From NCBI RefSeq assembly GCF_900638685.1, contig NZ_LR134533.1:1488001-1552000 (forward strand): DNA of 64,000 nt, given 5' to 3'. Positions 9,788 through 18,569 of this stretch are shown one piece after another; position 1 is the first letter of the stretch; each line of letters opens with the position of its first letter. The position numbers and the translations under genes were made by a program. This DNA is from Neisseria weaveri (GTDB taxonomy: Bacteria; Pseudomonadota; Gammaproteobacteria; Burkholderiales; Neisseriaceae). Below the pieces are notes generated by a model. That model ran no database searches and had not been told where the DNA came from. It saw only the letters and a program-made list of their open reading frames with translations.

Positions 9788-10438
9788 TTACAGGCTTGCC
9801 AAAAAGTCGGGTAATTCGGACAGGCGGTTTAACAGGGTAAGGTAAGGGGACTGTTGCAATTGGGCGGCGGTGTGTGCGCCGGTCGTGATGCCGATGCCGC
9901 GTGTTTTGGCATTGGCCGCCATATCCAAATCGAAAGTGGTGTCGCCGATGACAACTGTTTCCGCTGCCGGTAGGCCGAGTTCGTCGCACAGTTTGAATAC
10001 CATGTCGGGTGCAGGCTTGGACGGACATTCGCTGGCACAGGTGGTGGCCAGCCAAAAATCGGCGGTGTCGGTTTGCCGGATGGCTTGATCCAATCCGGTA
10101 CGGCCTTTTCCGGTGGCAACGGCCAGCCAGTAACCTTGCTGTTTCAGCTCGTTCAGGCAGGGTAAGGCGTCGGGAAACAGCCGCATATGGTGGTTGTTCG
10201 GGTTGAGATAATGACCGCTGTACGCGGCAATCAGCTCGGTGTGTGTCCGGTAGTCCGCTTCGGGTGCGAGAATCTGCATGATTTGCGGCAGGCTGTAACC
10301 GATCAGGCGGCGTATGTCGTCTGCCTCGGGAGCTTGCAGACCGCAATGGCGGAAACTCAACTGCATGGTTTCGATAATCGGGTTGGTGGTATCGGCCAAT
10401 GTGCCGTCCCAATCGAAAATGACGAGTTTGGGTTTCAT
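9788..10438 (-). CDS. HAD-IA family phosphatase, phosphoglycolate phosphatase-like
   Basis: The 216-residue protein begins KLVIFDWDGTLADT, HAD motif I with nucleophile Asp9 and acid Asp11, followed by a helical cap, the motif II/III region VATGKGRTGLD and motif IV VIGDTTFDLDMA. These support a small-molecule phosphatase; phosphoglycolate or a nucleotide monophosphate are plausible substrates but the sequence does not decide. Its ATG overlaps the rluC stop codon (ATGA-type overlap), a pairing seen in many proteobacteria, so the two are translated together. Confidence 0.85.
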   Translation of the reverse strand: MKPKLVIFDWDGTLADTTNPIIETMQLSFRHCGLQAPEADDIRRLIGYSLPQIMQILAPEADYRTHTELIAAYSGHYLNPNNHHMRLFPDALPCLNELKQQGYWLAVATGKGRTGLDQAIRQTDTADFWLATTCASECPSKPAPDMVFKLCDELGLPAAETVVIGDTTFDLDMAANAKTRGIGITTGAHTAAQLQQSPYLTLLNRLSELPDFLASL

Positions 10439-11451
10439 GGGCGTTCCTTTTCAGACGGCCTTGCGGCAGTAGCGGTGTTTTGGTGTTCCAATATCACGAT
10501 AAACTGCTGCAATTCTTGTGGCAACGGTGCTTTGAGTACCAACGGTTCGTTGCTTAACGGATGGTTTAAATGCAGCTCGGCGGCGTGCAGAAACATGCGC
10601 TTCAGCCCCAACTTTTGCAGGTGTTTGTTGGCTTGGTAATCGCCGTAACGTTCGTCGCCTGCAATCGGGCAGTTTTGCGACTGCATATGCACTCGGATTT
10701 GGTGCGTACGCCCGGTTTTCAATGTGGCTTCGACAAAAGTCAGGTGCGACAAGCCGACTTGATGGAGCAGGCCCTCTGAAAAACGGTTGATTACGCGGAA
10801 GATGGTGTGGGCGCTTTGCCCGTCTTCGCTGACCCGAACCATTTTCTCGCCTTGTGCGCCCGTGTATTTCAAGAGCGGCAGTCTGACGTTTATTTTATTG
10901 CCGTCCAGTTTGCCGACGCCGACGGCCAGATAGATTTTTTTCGGATGGTCGTTGCGTATCGCTTCGTGTAATTTCACCAATGCGCTGCGTTTTTTGGCAA
11001 TCATCAGTAAGCCGCTGGTGTCTTTATCCAAACGGTGGACCAGTTCCAAATATTTGGCTTGCGGTCTGGCACGGCGGACTTGTTCGATAACGCCGAAGCT
11101 GACGCCGCTGCCGCCGTGTACCGCCGTACCTGACGGCTTATTGATAACCAGCATGGCATCGTCTTCATAGACGATTTCAAATTCGCGCGCCGGTGCAGCC
11201 TGTTTTTCAGACGGCCTCTCTTTTTCGGCAATGCGGATAGGCGGAATGCGCACTTCGTCTCCGGCTTCGATACGGCTGTCGGCTTTGCAGCGTTTTTTGT
11301 TCACGCGCACTTCGCCTGCGCGGATAATCCTTTGGATATGGCTTTTCGGCACGCCTTTCAGGATTTTTATCAGATAGTTGTCCAAACGCTGCCCGGCCTC
11401 GTTTTCAGAGATACGGATATGGTTGACTAAGTCTTTGCTAATTGTTGTCAT
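10435..11451 (-). CDS. rluC: 23S rRNA pseudouridine synthase RluC
   Basis: RluC converts specific uridines of 23S rRNA to pseudouridine. The 338-residue product has an N-terminal S4 RNA-binding domain (about residues 15-75, QRLDNYLIKILKGVPKSHIQRIIRAG) and a RluA-type catalytic domain with the VHRLDKDTSGLLMIAK motif that carries the catalytic Asp, then TGRTHQIRVH. A linker between the two domains contains an uptake sequence in frame (ERPSEKQ). It is the first gene of a two-gene operon with the HAD phosphatase. RluC is preferred to RluD because of gene context in betaproteobacteria. Confidence 0.9.
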   Translation of the reverse strand: MTTISKDLVNHIRISENEAGQRLDNYLIKILKGVPKSHIQRIIRAGEVRVNKKRCKADSRIEAGDEVRIPPIRIAEKERPSEKQAAPAREFEIVYEDDAMLVINKPSGTAVHGGSGVSFGVIEQVRRARPQAKYLELVHRLDKDTSGLLMIAKKRSALVKLHEAIRNDHPKKIYLAVGVGKLDGNKINVRLPLLKYTGAQGEKMVRVSEDGQSAHTIFRVINRFSEGLLHQVGLSHLTFVEATLKTGRTHQIRVHMQSQNCPIAGDERYGDYQANKHLQKLGLKRMFLHAAELHLNHPLSNEPLVLKAPLPQELQQFIVILEHQNTATAARPSEKERP

Positions 11452-11591
11452 TTTATCTATAATCCGTTTACTGTTTCAGATGTGCGGCAAACGGTAAAAA
11501 AAGGCCGTCTGAAAACAGATGCGGCGATGTGCCGCAAATTATTGTGAATCGAATATTTTATATTAAAAACGCACTCCATAAAGCATTTCCT

Positions 11592-11890
11592 TTATCCGCC
11601 TCCAAGCCGGGCGGGTAGAGACGTAGTTAAGTTTAACCTTTTCCGACAGGTACGCCGGCAGGTGTAAGACGCAGCTATTTTGCGCAACCGGCGGCTGTTT
11701 AAACTGTCGGACAGCAATGAAGAAGATGACGGCTCAAATTTATTGTTCCGCGCAGTCAGGGATAACAACAAATCAAGCGCGGAATATTCAGGTGCATAGC
11801 CCTGTTTGATAATGCGGAATTGGCGTTCCGGCAGGCTGTGCCCGCTGCTCTTTACTGCCTTCTCGTTCAGATAATGCCCCGCGCCGTTTC
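11592..11890 (-). pseudogene. Possible decayed gene fragment between rluC and rne
   Basis: On the minus strand a frame of about 100 codons is open from just after a TGA inside the uptake sequence near 11895 to the TAA at 11594-11592. It has no ATG start. The translation looks protein-like at its beginning (GHYLNEKAVKSSGHSLPE, then RQFRIIKQGYAPEYSALDL) and becomes Arg/Ser-rich and less convincing towards the end. I do not recognise the family. It may be a 3' fragment of a lost gene, the 5' part having been replaced by the uptake sequence, or chance. Confidence 0.3.
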
Positions 11891-11938
11891 AGACGGCCTG
11901 TCTGCCGGCGGCTTATAAGCTTAAAAACTGATTACCTG

Positions 11939-11960
11939 CCTCGTGAGTGCGTAAGCGAGG
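11939..11960 (+). promoter_or_regulatory. Hairpin covering the rne ribosome binding site
   Basis: CCTCG (11939-11943) can pair with CGAGG (11956-11960). The GAGG of the right arm is the Shine-Dalgarno sequence, five bases before the rne ATG, so the folded form would hide it. The stem is short (5 bp plus a possible G-U), so this is a suggestion only. Confidence 0.35.
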
Positions 11961-11965
11961 TTGTT

Positions 11966-14785
11966 ATGAAACGAATGTTATTCAATGCCACGCAGGCAGA
12001 AGAACTGCGCGTGGCAATTGTCGACGGCCAGACCCTTTTGGATCTGGACATCGAAACGCTGGGCAAAGAACAGCGTAAAGGCAATATCTATAAAGGTGTG
12101 ATTACCCGCATCGAACCGTCGCTGGAAGCGTGCTTCGTCGATTACGGCACCGACCGCCACGGTTTTCTTCCTTTCAAAGAAGTTTCCCGTTCCTATTTCC
12201 AAGACTACGAAGGCGGCCGCGCCCGCATCCAAGACGTGCTGAAAGAAGGCATGCAGGTGATTGTGCAGGTGGAAAAAGACGAGCGCGGCAATAAAGGCGC
12301 AGCGCTGACTACTTTCATCAGCTTGGCCGGCCGTTATCTGGTTTTGATGCCGAACAATCCGCGCGGCGGCGGCGTATCGCGCCGTATCGAAGGCGAAGAT
12401 CGTCAAGAGCTGAAAGCGGCTATGGCGGAATTGGACGTGCCGCGCGGCATGAGTTTGATTGCGCGAACCGCGGGTATCGGCCGCAGCGTGGAAGAACTGC
12501 AATGGGACTTCAATTATCTGCAGCAACTGTGGCAGGCCATTGAAGAAGCCGGCAGGGCGCACAACGAGCCTTACCTGCTGTTTATGGAAAGCTCGCTGCT
12601 GATTCGCGCCATCCGCGACTATTTCCGCCCCGACATCGGTGAAATCTTGGTTGATAACCCGGACGTTCATGCACAAGTATCCGAGTTTATGTCTTATGTC
12701 ATGCCGAATAATGCAGGCCGTCTGAAACTCTACGAAGACCATACGCCGTTGTTCTCACGCTTCCAAATCGAACACCAAATCGAAAGCGCGTTTGCACGCA
12801 GCGTCAGCCTGCCTTCAGGCGGTGCGATTGTGATCGACCACACCGAGGCGCTGGTGTCTATCGACGTTAACTCCGCCCGTGCGACACGCGGCGCCGACAT
12901 CGAAGAAACGGCTTTCAAGACCAATATGGAAGCGGCTGAAGAAGTTGCCCGCCAAATGCGTTTGCGCGATTTGGGCGGCTTGGTGGTGATCGATTTTATC
13001 GATATGGAAAACCCAAAGCATCAACGCGATGTGGAAAACGTCTTGCGCGATGCCCTCAAAAAAGACCGCGCCCGCGTGCAAATGGGCAAATTGAGTCGCT
13101 TCGGACTGCTGGAGCTTTCCCGCCAGCGCCTGAAACCCGCATTGGGCGAAAGCAGCCATATCGCCTGCCCGCGCTGTGCCGGTACCGGCGTTATCCGCAG
13201 TATCGAATCCACTGCCCTGCATGTGCTGCGCATCATTCAGGAAGAAGCCATGAAAGACAATACCGGCGAAGTGCACGCGCAAGTGCCGGTTGATGTGGCC
13301 ACGTTCCTGCTTAACGAAAAACGTGCCGAACTGTTCGGATTGGAAGAACGCTTGGATGTGTCGGTGTTCCTGATTCCGAATATTCATTTGGAAAATCCGC
13401 ATTACGAAATCACCCGGGTGCGCGTCGATGATGTCGATGAAGATGCCGCACCGAGTTACAAACGGGTGGCCGAGCCGGAAGCAGATGAAAGTGCCAAACC
13501 CTTCGGCGGAGAAAAAGCCAAAGCCGCTTATCAAGAGCCTGCCGTAAAAGGCGTGAAGCATACCCAACCTGCACCGATTGTAGAAAAAACTCCGGAAAAA
13601 ACTTCTTTGTGGGGTAGCTTGAAATCTTGGTTCGGTAAATTATTTGCTTCGTCTGACAGCGATGAAAAACGCGAAGAAAATGCAAAAAACGAGAAGCGCG
13701 GAGCCCAGCAGCAAAGACAGGGCAACCGTCGTCCGAACCAGCGCCGCCAACATCAGCGCCGCAACCACAAACATCATGATACCGAGCAGGATACGGATGT
13801 TCAGGTGGAGCATGTAAAAACTGCGGTTAAAGAACCGGCCAAAGAACCGCAGCGTGAGACCAGAAACCACAACCGCCGCAACCAAAACGAGCAAGCCCAA
13901 CGCAGCGCACGTCCACAAGTTGAAGCAGTGGATGCGCCGGTAGAGGCAAAACAGGAAAAAGGCAATAACCGCCGCCGACGCAATAACCGCAGTCGTGATC
14001 AGCAGGCTGCGGAAGAGATGGCTTCTGTAAATGCGGTTGATTTTGCGCAAGCGGAAGTTGTTGAAGCCGAAGCACCGGTCGTGTCGGAAACGCCGAAAGG
14101 TGGTCGTGAGCATGAAAACAAAGGGAACCGCCGCCGCAACGATGCAAATCGAAATCAGCGCGACCGCAGAAGCAACAGCAAAAAACGTTATGTGCCGTCC
14201 GCCGCTAAGATCGAACGTTATCTCAGTATTGCCGAAGCAGGAGAAAAAGTCCGCTTTGCCGTTGCCCATGTGTTCGGTGAAAGTTTGCCGTCCGAATTGG
14301 CTGTTGCTGTTCCGGTTGTAGCCGAAGCAGCTCAGCCGCAGCCGGTTTTCCAGGAATTTGTCGAAATCAAAGGCAATGATGCCGGTGAGGATGATGAAAA
14401 AGCCATGTTGGCGACGGCGATTGAAAATGCGCACAGTGCCATCGGTCACGTAATCGGCTTGCAGGTTACGCCTGAAACAGAGACTGTCGTTCATGCGGTA
14501 GAGCAGGCGACCTTACCGAAATCGGCGCCGCAAGTGGAAATGCCGGTGGAACAACAGGTTGAAGTCAAAGCACAACCGGAAGCTGTCTCTGCAGCGTCAT
14601 TCGAGCATATCGATTTGGGCGGTTTGCAGTTGGTGCAGACCCGTGCGGATGCGATGGCTGAAGCGGCGGCTCAAGCCCAGCCGCAGCAGTTGCCGGGTTT
14701 GCGCCGCTCGGATATGCCTAAGCATGATGCGGCGGAAGAAGCGCCTGTGACTTTGGTTCAGGTGGAAACATCGGTAAACCGTTAA
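11966..14785 (+). CDS. rne: Ribonuclease E
   Basis: RNase E starts mRNA decay, processes rRNA and tRNA precursors and scaffolds the degradosome. The 939-residue product starts MKRMLFNATQAEELRVA, has an S1 RNA-binding domain (about 35-120), the DNase I-like catalytic region with VSIDVNSARATRG and VIDFIDME supplying the metal-binding Asp residues, and the Zn-link CPRCAGTG (about 404-411). From about residue 500 it is a disordered Arg/Gln/Asn- and Ala/Glu-rich tail typical of the scaffold half. GAGG precedes the ATG by five bases within a possible hairpin. An uptake sequence lies in frame at 12715-12726 (GRLKL). Confidence 0.97.
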   Translation: MKRMLFNATQAEELRVAIVDGQTLLDLDIETLGKEQRKGNIYKGVITRIEPSLEACFVDYGTDRHGFLPFKEVSRSYFQDYEGGRARIQDVLKEGMQVIVQVEKDERGNKGAALTTFISLAGRYLVLMPNNPRGGGVSRRIEGEDRQELKAAMAELDVPRGMSLIARTAGIGRSVEELQWDFNYLQQLWQAIEEAGRAHNEPYLLFMESSLLIRAIRDYFRPDIGEILVDNPDVHAQVSEFMSYVMPNNAGRLKLYEDHTPLFSRFQIEHQIESAFARSVSLPSGGAIVIDHTEALVSIDVNSARATRGADIEETAFKTNMEAAEEVARQMRLRDLGGLVVIDFIDMENPKHQRDVENVLRDALKKDRARVQMGKLSRFGLLELSRQRLKPALGESSHIACPRCAGTGVIRSIESTALHVLRIIQEEAMKDNTGEVHAQVPVDVATFLLNEKRAELFGLEERLDVSVFLIPNIHLENPHYEITRVRVDDVDEDAAPSYKRVAEPEADESAKPFGGEKAKAAYQEPAVKGVKHTQPAPIVEKTPEKTSLWGSLKSWFGKLFASSDSDEKREENAKNEKRGAQQQRQGNRRPNQRRQHQRRNHKHHDTEQDTDVQVEHVKTAVKEPAKEPQRETRNHNRRNQNEQAQRSARPQVEAVDAPVEAKQEKGNNRRRRNNRSRDQQAAEEMASVNAVDFAQAEVVEAEAPVVSETPKGGREHENKGNRRRNDANRNQRDRRSNSKKRYVPSAAKIERYLSIAEAGEKVRFAVAHVFGESLPSELAVAVPVVAEAAQPQPVFQEFVEIKGNDAGEDDEKAMLATAIENAHSAIGHVIGLQVTPETETVVHAVEQATLPKSAPQVEMPVEQQVEVKAQPEAVSAASFEHIDLGGLQLVQTRADAMAEAAAQAQPQQLPGLRRSDMPKHDAAEEAPVTLVQVETSVNR

Positions 14786-14796
14786 CCATGCTTGGA

Positions 14797-14849
14797 TTTT
14801 CAGACGGCCTGGATAATATGTTAGGTCATTGGCAGGAGGCCGTCTGAAT
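14797..14849. repeat. Paired uptake sequences after rne
   Basis: TTTTCAGACGGCCT and AGGCCGTCTGAA face outward around about 26 bases and can pair into a stem just after the rne stop. The stronger terminator follows immediately downstream. Confidence 0.6.
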
Positions 14850-14859
14850 TTTCGAATGC

Positions 14860-14890
14860 AGCCCGGTTGATTGCAATCGGGCTTTTTTTT
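14860..14890 (+). terminator. Intrinsic terminator after rne
   Basis: AGCCCGGTTG pairs with CAATCGGGCT (one G-U) around a four-base loop and is followed directly by a run of T. This is a textbook rho-independent terminator and, unlike most terminators here, it is not built from uptake sequences. Confidence 0.85.
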
Positions 14891-15013
14891 TACAGATTTG
14901 TACTTGATCACTGATTTTGATGTAATTCGTGGTAAAGCTGAGGCAAAACCGAGTTTTAGATAAGATTTTTCTTTGGGTATTTGTCGGAAAGATAGAGTTA
15001 GAAAGGTGGGAAT

Positions 15014-15502
15014 ATGGCTTTGTTCCAAAAAATAACGTGGCTGATTGCGGCACTTTCGGCAATGGCAACGGCAAGCTCGTTTGCTTCCCAATATCTATTA
15101 GGCATGAACCCTTGCGTGTTGTGTATTCTGCAGCGACTGATGGTTATGTCGGTAGGTATTGCGGCATTGGTTGTGTTGATGTTGGCCGGCAGCATTAAAA
15201 AAAGGCTGCTGGGTGTGGCTTTGATCAGCGTACCTGCAGTTTACGGTATCGGCGTGGCTGTATATCAGCTGTGGCTGCAGTCATTGCCGCCGGGTGCGGC
15301 ACCTGCATGCGGCGCACCGTGGACATTCCGCTTGCGGGATTGGCCCTTATTTGAAATTTGGGAGCCGGTGGTACGCGGTTTCGGCGACTGTGCTGTTGCA
15401 GATTATTTTTTAGGCGTACCTCTGCCGGTGTGGAGTGTATTGTATTTCTCCACGGTTTTACTGTTGGTTTGGTACGCGTTTATCCGTAGTTTGCGCAGGT
15501 AA
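15014..15502 (+). CDS. dsbB: Disulfide bond formation protein DsbB
   Basis: DsbB is a four-helix inner-membrane protein that reoxidises DsbA and passes electrons to quinone. The 162-residue product has the redox pair Cys34-Cys37 (CVLC) at the end of the first helix and the second periplasmic pair Cys99 and Cys126, with Arg41 nearby as in the family. Four membrane segments are evident. GAAAGGTGGG precedes the ATG. It lies alone between rne and the convergent ABC transporter genes; the disulfide isomerase dsbC is far away at the right end of the window. Confidence 0.95.
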   Translation: MALFQKITWLIAALSAMATASSFASQYLLGMNPCVLCILQRLMVMSVGIAALVVLMLAGSIKKRLLGVALISVPAVYGIGVAVYQLWLQSLPPGAAPACGAPWTFRLRDWPLFEIWEPVVRGFGDCAVADYFLGVPLPVWSVLYFSTVLLLVWYAFIRSLRR

Positions 15503-15628
15503 CACGAAAATTTCAGACGGCCTGGTTTTATATCTGTTAAAGTTTTTTACACGGCTCTCTATTTATTGTTGAAAGTAGTGATACTTTTAAACATTGAGGG
15601 ATATAAAATACAGGTACAGTTATTGCAA

Positions 15629-15658
15629 AGGCCGTCTGAAAAACTTTTCAGACGGCCT
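15629..15658 (-). terminator. Paired-DUS terminator after the ABC transporter operon
   Basis: AGGCCGTCTGAAAA and TTTTCAGACGGCCT form a perfect stem with a two-base loop, immediately downstream of the ATP-binding protein gene. Confidence 0.75.
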
Positions 15659-15680
15659 CATACACATCTACCGTTTCTAT

Positions 15681-16475
15681 TTAATCCAACAGCAAAGCAT
15701 CGTCCGATACTTTTTCGCCGCGGGTTTGTTCGAATAAATTAAGTAAATCAGGCACGTCCATGCCTTTACGTTGTTCGCCGGATACGTCCAACACTACTTT
15801 GCCTTGATGCAGCATGACCGTGCGGCTGCCGTGGTCGAGGGCTTGGCGCATGGAGTGGGTTACCATCATGGCGGTGAGTTTGTTTTCTTCGATGATTTTG
15901 TCGGTCAGCTCCAGCACAAACGCGGCGGTTTTGGGGTCGAGGGCGGCGGTGTGTTCGTCGAGCAGCAGGATTTTGCTCGGCTGCAAACTGGCCATCAGCA
16001 GGCTCACGGCTTGGCGTTGGCCGCCGGAAAGCAGGCCGATGCGGTCGGTGAGGCGGTTTTCGAGGCCGAGTTTTAAAATTGCCAGTTTTTCGCGGAACAG
16101 CTCGCGGTTTTCTTTATTGAGCGCAAAACCCAAACCGCGCTTGCCACCGCGCGAATAGGCCAATGCCATGTTTTCTTCGATGCTGAGGGCTTCGCAAGTG
16201 CCGGCCAGCGGGTCTTGGAAAACGCGGGCGACCAGATGGGCGCGTTTGTGGGCGGGAAGGCGGGTCACGTCTTGGCCGTCGATGTGGATGCTGCCGCTGT
16301 CCACCATCAAATCGCCGCTGATGGCGTTGAGGAAAGTGGATTTGCCCGCGCCGTTACTGCCGATCACGGTTACAAATTCGCCGTCTTGAATATGCAGGCT
16401 CATGCCGCGCATGGCGGGGTTTTCAATCGGTGTGCCGGCGTTGAAGGTAATTTTTAAATTGTCGGCGCGCATCAT
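15681..16475 (-). CDS. ABC transporter ATP-binding protein (TrpXYZ-type importer)
   Basis: The 264-residue ATPase has Walker A GSNGAGKST, signature LSGGQRQAVSLLMA, Walker B KILLLDEHTAALDP and a switch histidine in VTHSMRQALDHG. It powers the importer formed with the permease and binding protein encoded upstream. Its start overlaps the permease stop (ATGATGA), showing tight translational coupling; two consecutive ATG codons (16475 and 16472) are available. By family the system belongs to the DUF-type ABC_sub_bind importers, of which TrpXYZ takes up aromatic amino acids. The substrate here is inferred, not shown. Confidence 0.88.
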   Translation of the reverse strand: MMRADNLKITFNAGTPIENPAMRGMSLHIQDGEFVTVIGSNGAGKSTFLNAISGDLMVDSGSIHIDGQDVTRLPAHKRAHLVARVFQDPLAGTCEALSIEENMALAYSRGGKRGLGFALNKENRELFREKLAILKLGLENRLTDRIGLLSGGQRQAVSLLMASLQPSKILLLDEHTAALDPKTAAFVLELTDKIIEENKLTAMMVTHSMRQALDHGSRTVMLHQGKVVLDVSGEQRKGMDVPDLLNLFEQTRGEKVSDDALLLD

Positions 16476-17377
16476 GATGTCTGTTTCCTTTTAAAAGCGC
16501 GTTTCATCATCGGCAAACGCAGGGCAAGCACAACGAGGATGGCGGTGATCAGGTTCAGGTCGGTCGGGCGCACGCCCAAGCCTTGCAGAAATTGGTTGCC
16601 GAGCGCAAACGCAATCAGCAAACGGTAAACCAATGCGCCCAAAATGGCAGCTAAGGTAATGAAAATAATACGTTTGCTGCCCAACAAATTCTCGCCGATG
16701 ATCACCGCCGCCAAGCCGATCACAATCGTGCCGATACCGCTGGCCAAGTCGGCGCTGCCGGTAGTTTGGGCAAAGAGTGCGCCGCCCAAGGCAATCAAGG
16801 CGTTGGAAATCGCCATGCCCAACACAATCATTTTAGAAGTAGCCACGCCTTGCGCTTTGGCCATGCGGGCGTTAACGCCGGTGGCACGCATGGCCAAGCC
16901 GGTTTTGGTGTTGAAAAACCAATCCAGCAGCAATTTGGCCAGCACGACGAAGCCTAAAATAATCAGCGGCTGCACCCAAAATTGGTTACTGTAATCTTCG
17001 GCTACAAACGGGGAAAACACGCTGGGCGCGCCAATCAGCGGAAGATTCGGCGTTCCGCCTGTAATACGCAGGTTCACCGAATACAAAGCCACCATCACCA
17101 AAATACTGGCCAGCAGCGGCAGTATTTTCAGCGAGACGTTCAACCACGCCGTAACCATACCGGCACACGCACCGGCGGCAGCACCGGCCAAACACGCCAG
17201 CCACGGGTTCATGCCCGAGCCGACGCAAACGGCAAATACCACTGCGCCCAAGGGAAAGCTGCCGTCGGCAGTCAAATCGGGAAAATCAAGAATGCGGAAC
17301 GAAATCAGCACGCCCAATGCTACCAAAGCGTAAATCAGGCCGGCTTCGATACCGCCGAAAAAAGCGATCAAGCTCAT
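16472..17377 (-). CDS. ABC transporter permease (TrpXYZ-type importer)
   Basis: The 301-residue protein is a polytopic membrane protein with about eight hydrophobic segments, of the branched-chain amino-acid/BPD permease type (SLIAFFGGIEAGLIYALVALG start, LPLGAVVFA-like loops, a central ATGVNARMAKAQGV segment that contacts the ATPase). It forms the membrane channel for the importer whose binding protein is encoded at 17514-18536 and whose ATPase overlaps its 3' end. A paired-DUS hairpin separates it from the binding-protein gene. Confidence 0.87.
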   Translation of the reverse strand: MSLIAFFGGIEAGLIYALVALGVLISFRILDFPDLTADGSFPLGAVVFAVCVGSGMNPWLACLAGAAAGACAGMVTAWLNVSLKILPLLASILVMVALYSVNLRITGGTPNLPLIGAPSVFSPFVAEDYSNQFWVQPLIILGFVVLAKLLLDWFFNTKTGLAMRATGVNARMAKAQGVATSKMIVLGMAISNALIALGGALFAQTTGSADLASGIGTIVIGLAAVIIGENLLGSKRIIFITLAAILGALVYRLLIAFALGNQFLQGLGVRPTDLNLITAILVVLALRLPMMKRAFKRKQTS

Positions 17378-17427
17378 AGAGGACTTCCAGGTAGGTGGTT
17401 TTTATTGATAGGGATATCAAAGGAATG

Positions 17428-17464
17428 AGGCCGTCTGAAAATTTAATCGGTTTTCAGACGGCCT
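17428..17464 (-). terminator. Paired-DUS hairpin between binding-protein and permease genes
   Basis: AGGCCGTCTGAAAA and TTTTCAGACGGCCT form a stem inside the transporter operon, after the binding-protein gene. It could act as a partial terminator or mRNA 3' stabiliser that leaves more binding protein than membrane components. Confidence 0.6.
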
Positions 17465-17513
17465 GGATAAGCCGGCCGGATAAATCAAACCAAGCTTATC
17501 GGTTTATGTCGGC

Positions 17514-18536
17514 TTATTCTTGGACTTCTTTGGCTTCTTTCAGTACGTCTTCGGTCAGAGTGACACCGGTTGCCGCCGCATTTTTCTTGCTGACGAACAA
17601 ATCCAAAGTTTCCATACGGGCCGAAGGAATTTCACCGGCTTTTTTGCCTTGTAAGATTTGGAAGACCACGTCGCCGGTTTTCTTGCCCATGTCGTAATAG
17701 TTCACGCCCAAAGCCGCAACCGCACCGCGTGCTACAGAGCCGGTGTCGGCAGCCACCAACGGCGTTTTCATTTCGGCGGAAGCTTTAAACATGGATTCGT
17801 AAGAAGAGACTACGTTGTTATCCAAAGAAGTATAGATTAAGTCCACTTTGCCCTGCAGGCTGCGTGCGGCAGTCAAAACGTCGGATGAGCGTTGAGCCGG
17901 AGCGGCAACCAAGCTAATGCCTTGAGGTTCAAGTTTGGCTTTGAGTTGATCCAATACCACAGTCGAATTGACTTCGCCCGGGCTGTAAACGTAACCGACG
18001 TTTTTCACGGTCGGTACGATTTTCTTCATCAGGTCGATTTGCGGATCCAGCGGTAATTCATCGGATACACCGGTAACATTGGTGTTTGACGCTTCCCAAC
18101 TTGGAACCAGTTTGGCGGCCACAGGGTCGGTAACGGCGGAGTAAATAATCGGAATGGTTTTGGAAGCGGCAACCATAGATTGTGCGCTTGGTGTCGCGAT
18201 GGCTACCACGACATCAGGATTGTCGCCGACAAATTTTTTGGCAATTTGCGCTGCGTTGGCGGTGCTGCCTTGCGCGCTTTGGAAATCGATGGTCAGGTTT
18301 TTGCCTTCTTCATAGCCCTTGGCTTTCAGCTCGTCGATCACGCCTTTGCGCACGGCATCCAGAGCGGGATGCTCGACAATGGCGGTAATGGCGATTTTTT
18401 TGCTTTCTTGAGTTGCGGCTGCGGCTTGGTTATCGGCAGCGGCAGGCGCTTCGGCTTTTTTCTCGGCAGGCGAACAGGCGGCCAGTAAAACGGCAGTTAG
18501 GGTGCTCAAGCTGAAAGTAGTGGCTGGGAATTTCAT
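17514..18536 (-). CDS. ABC transporter substrate-binding lipoprotein (TrpX-like)
   Basis: The 340-residue product, counted from the ATG at 18536 preceded by AGGAGA, has a lipoprotein signal ending LLAAC with lipidated Cys21, then an Ala-rich linker and an ABC_sub_bind type periplasmic-binding fold (AITAIVEHPALDAVRKGV, then ATPSAQSMVAASKTIPIIYSAV). An upstream in-frame codon would add 11 residues before the signal and is less likely. With the permease and ATPase it forms an importer of the aromatic amino-acid type; the ligand is uncertain. Confidence 0.88.
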   Translation of the reverse strand: MKFPATTFSLSTLTAVLLAACSPAEKKAEAPAAADNQAAAATQESKKIAITAIVEHPALDAVRKGVIDELKAKGYEEGKNLTIDFQSAQGSTANAAQIAKKFVGDNPDVVVAIATPSAQSMVAASKTIPIIYSAVTDPVAAKLVPSWEASNTNVTGVSDELPLDPQIDLMKKIVPTVKNVGYVYSPGEVNSTVVLDQLKAKLEPQGISLVAAPAQRSSDVLTAARSLQGKVDLIYTSLDNNVVSSYESMFKASAEMKTPLVAADTGSVARGAVAALGVNYYDMGKKTGDVVFQILQGKKAGEIPSARMETLDLFVSKKNAAATGVTLTEDVLKEAKEVQE

Positions 18537-18569
18537 CTCTATCTCCTGATGTATTCTTGTTGCGGACAC

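Larger units (their letters stand above)
11452..11965. other. Long intergenic region and rne 5' leader
   Basis: This 514-base gap between divergent rluC and rne holds single uptake sequences near 11502 and 11890, the possible gene remnant at 11592-11890 and, at its right end, the rne leader. A long leader is expected for RNase E, whose mRNA is often autoregulated. No tRNA-like or riboswitch structure was recognised. Confidence 0.5.

Noticed and set aside
13640..14494. A 284-codon frame antisense to rne
   Set aside because: It mirrors the low-complexity tail of RNase E and has no ribosome binding site or recognisable domain.
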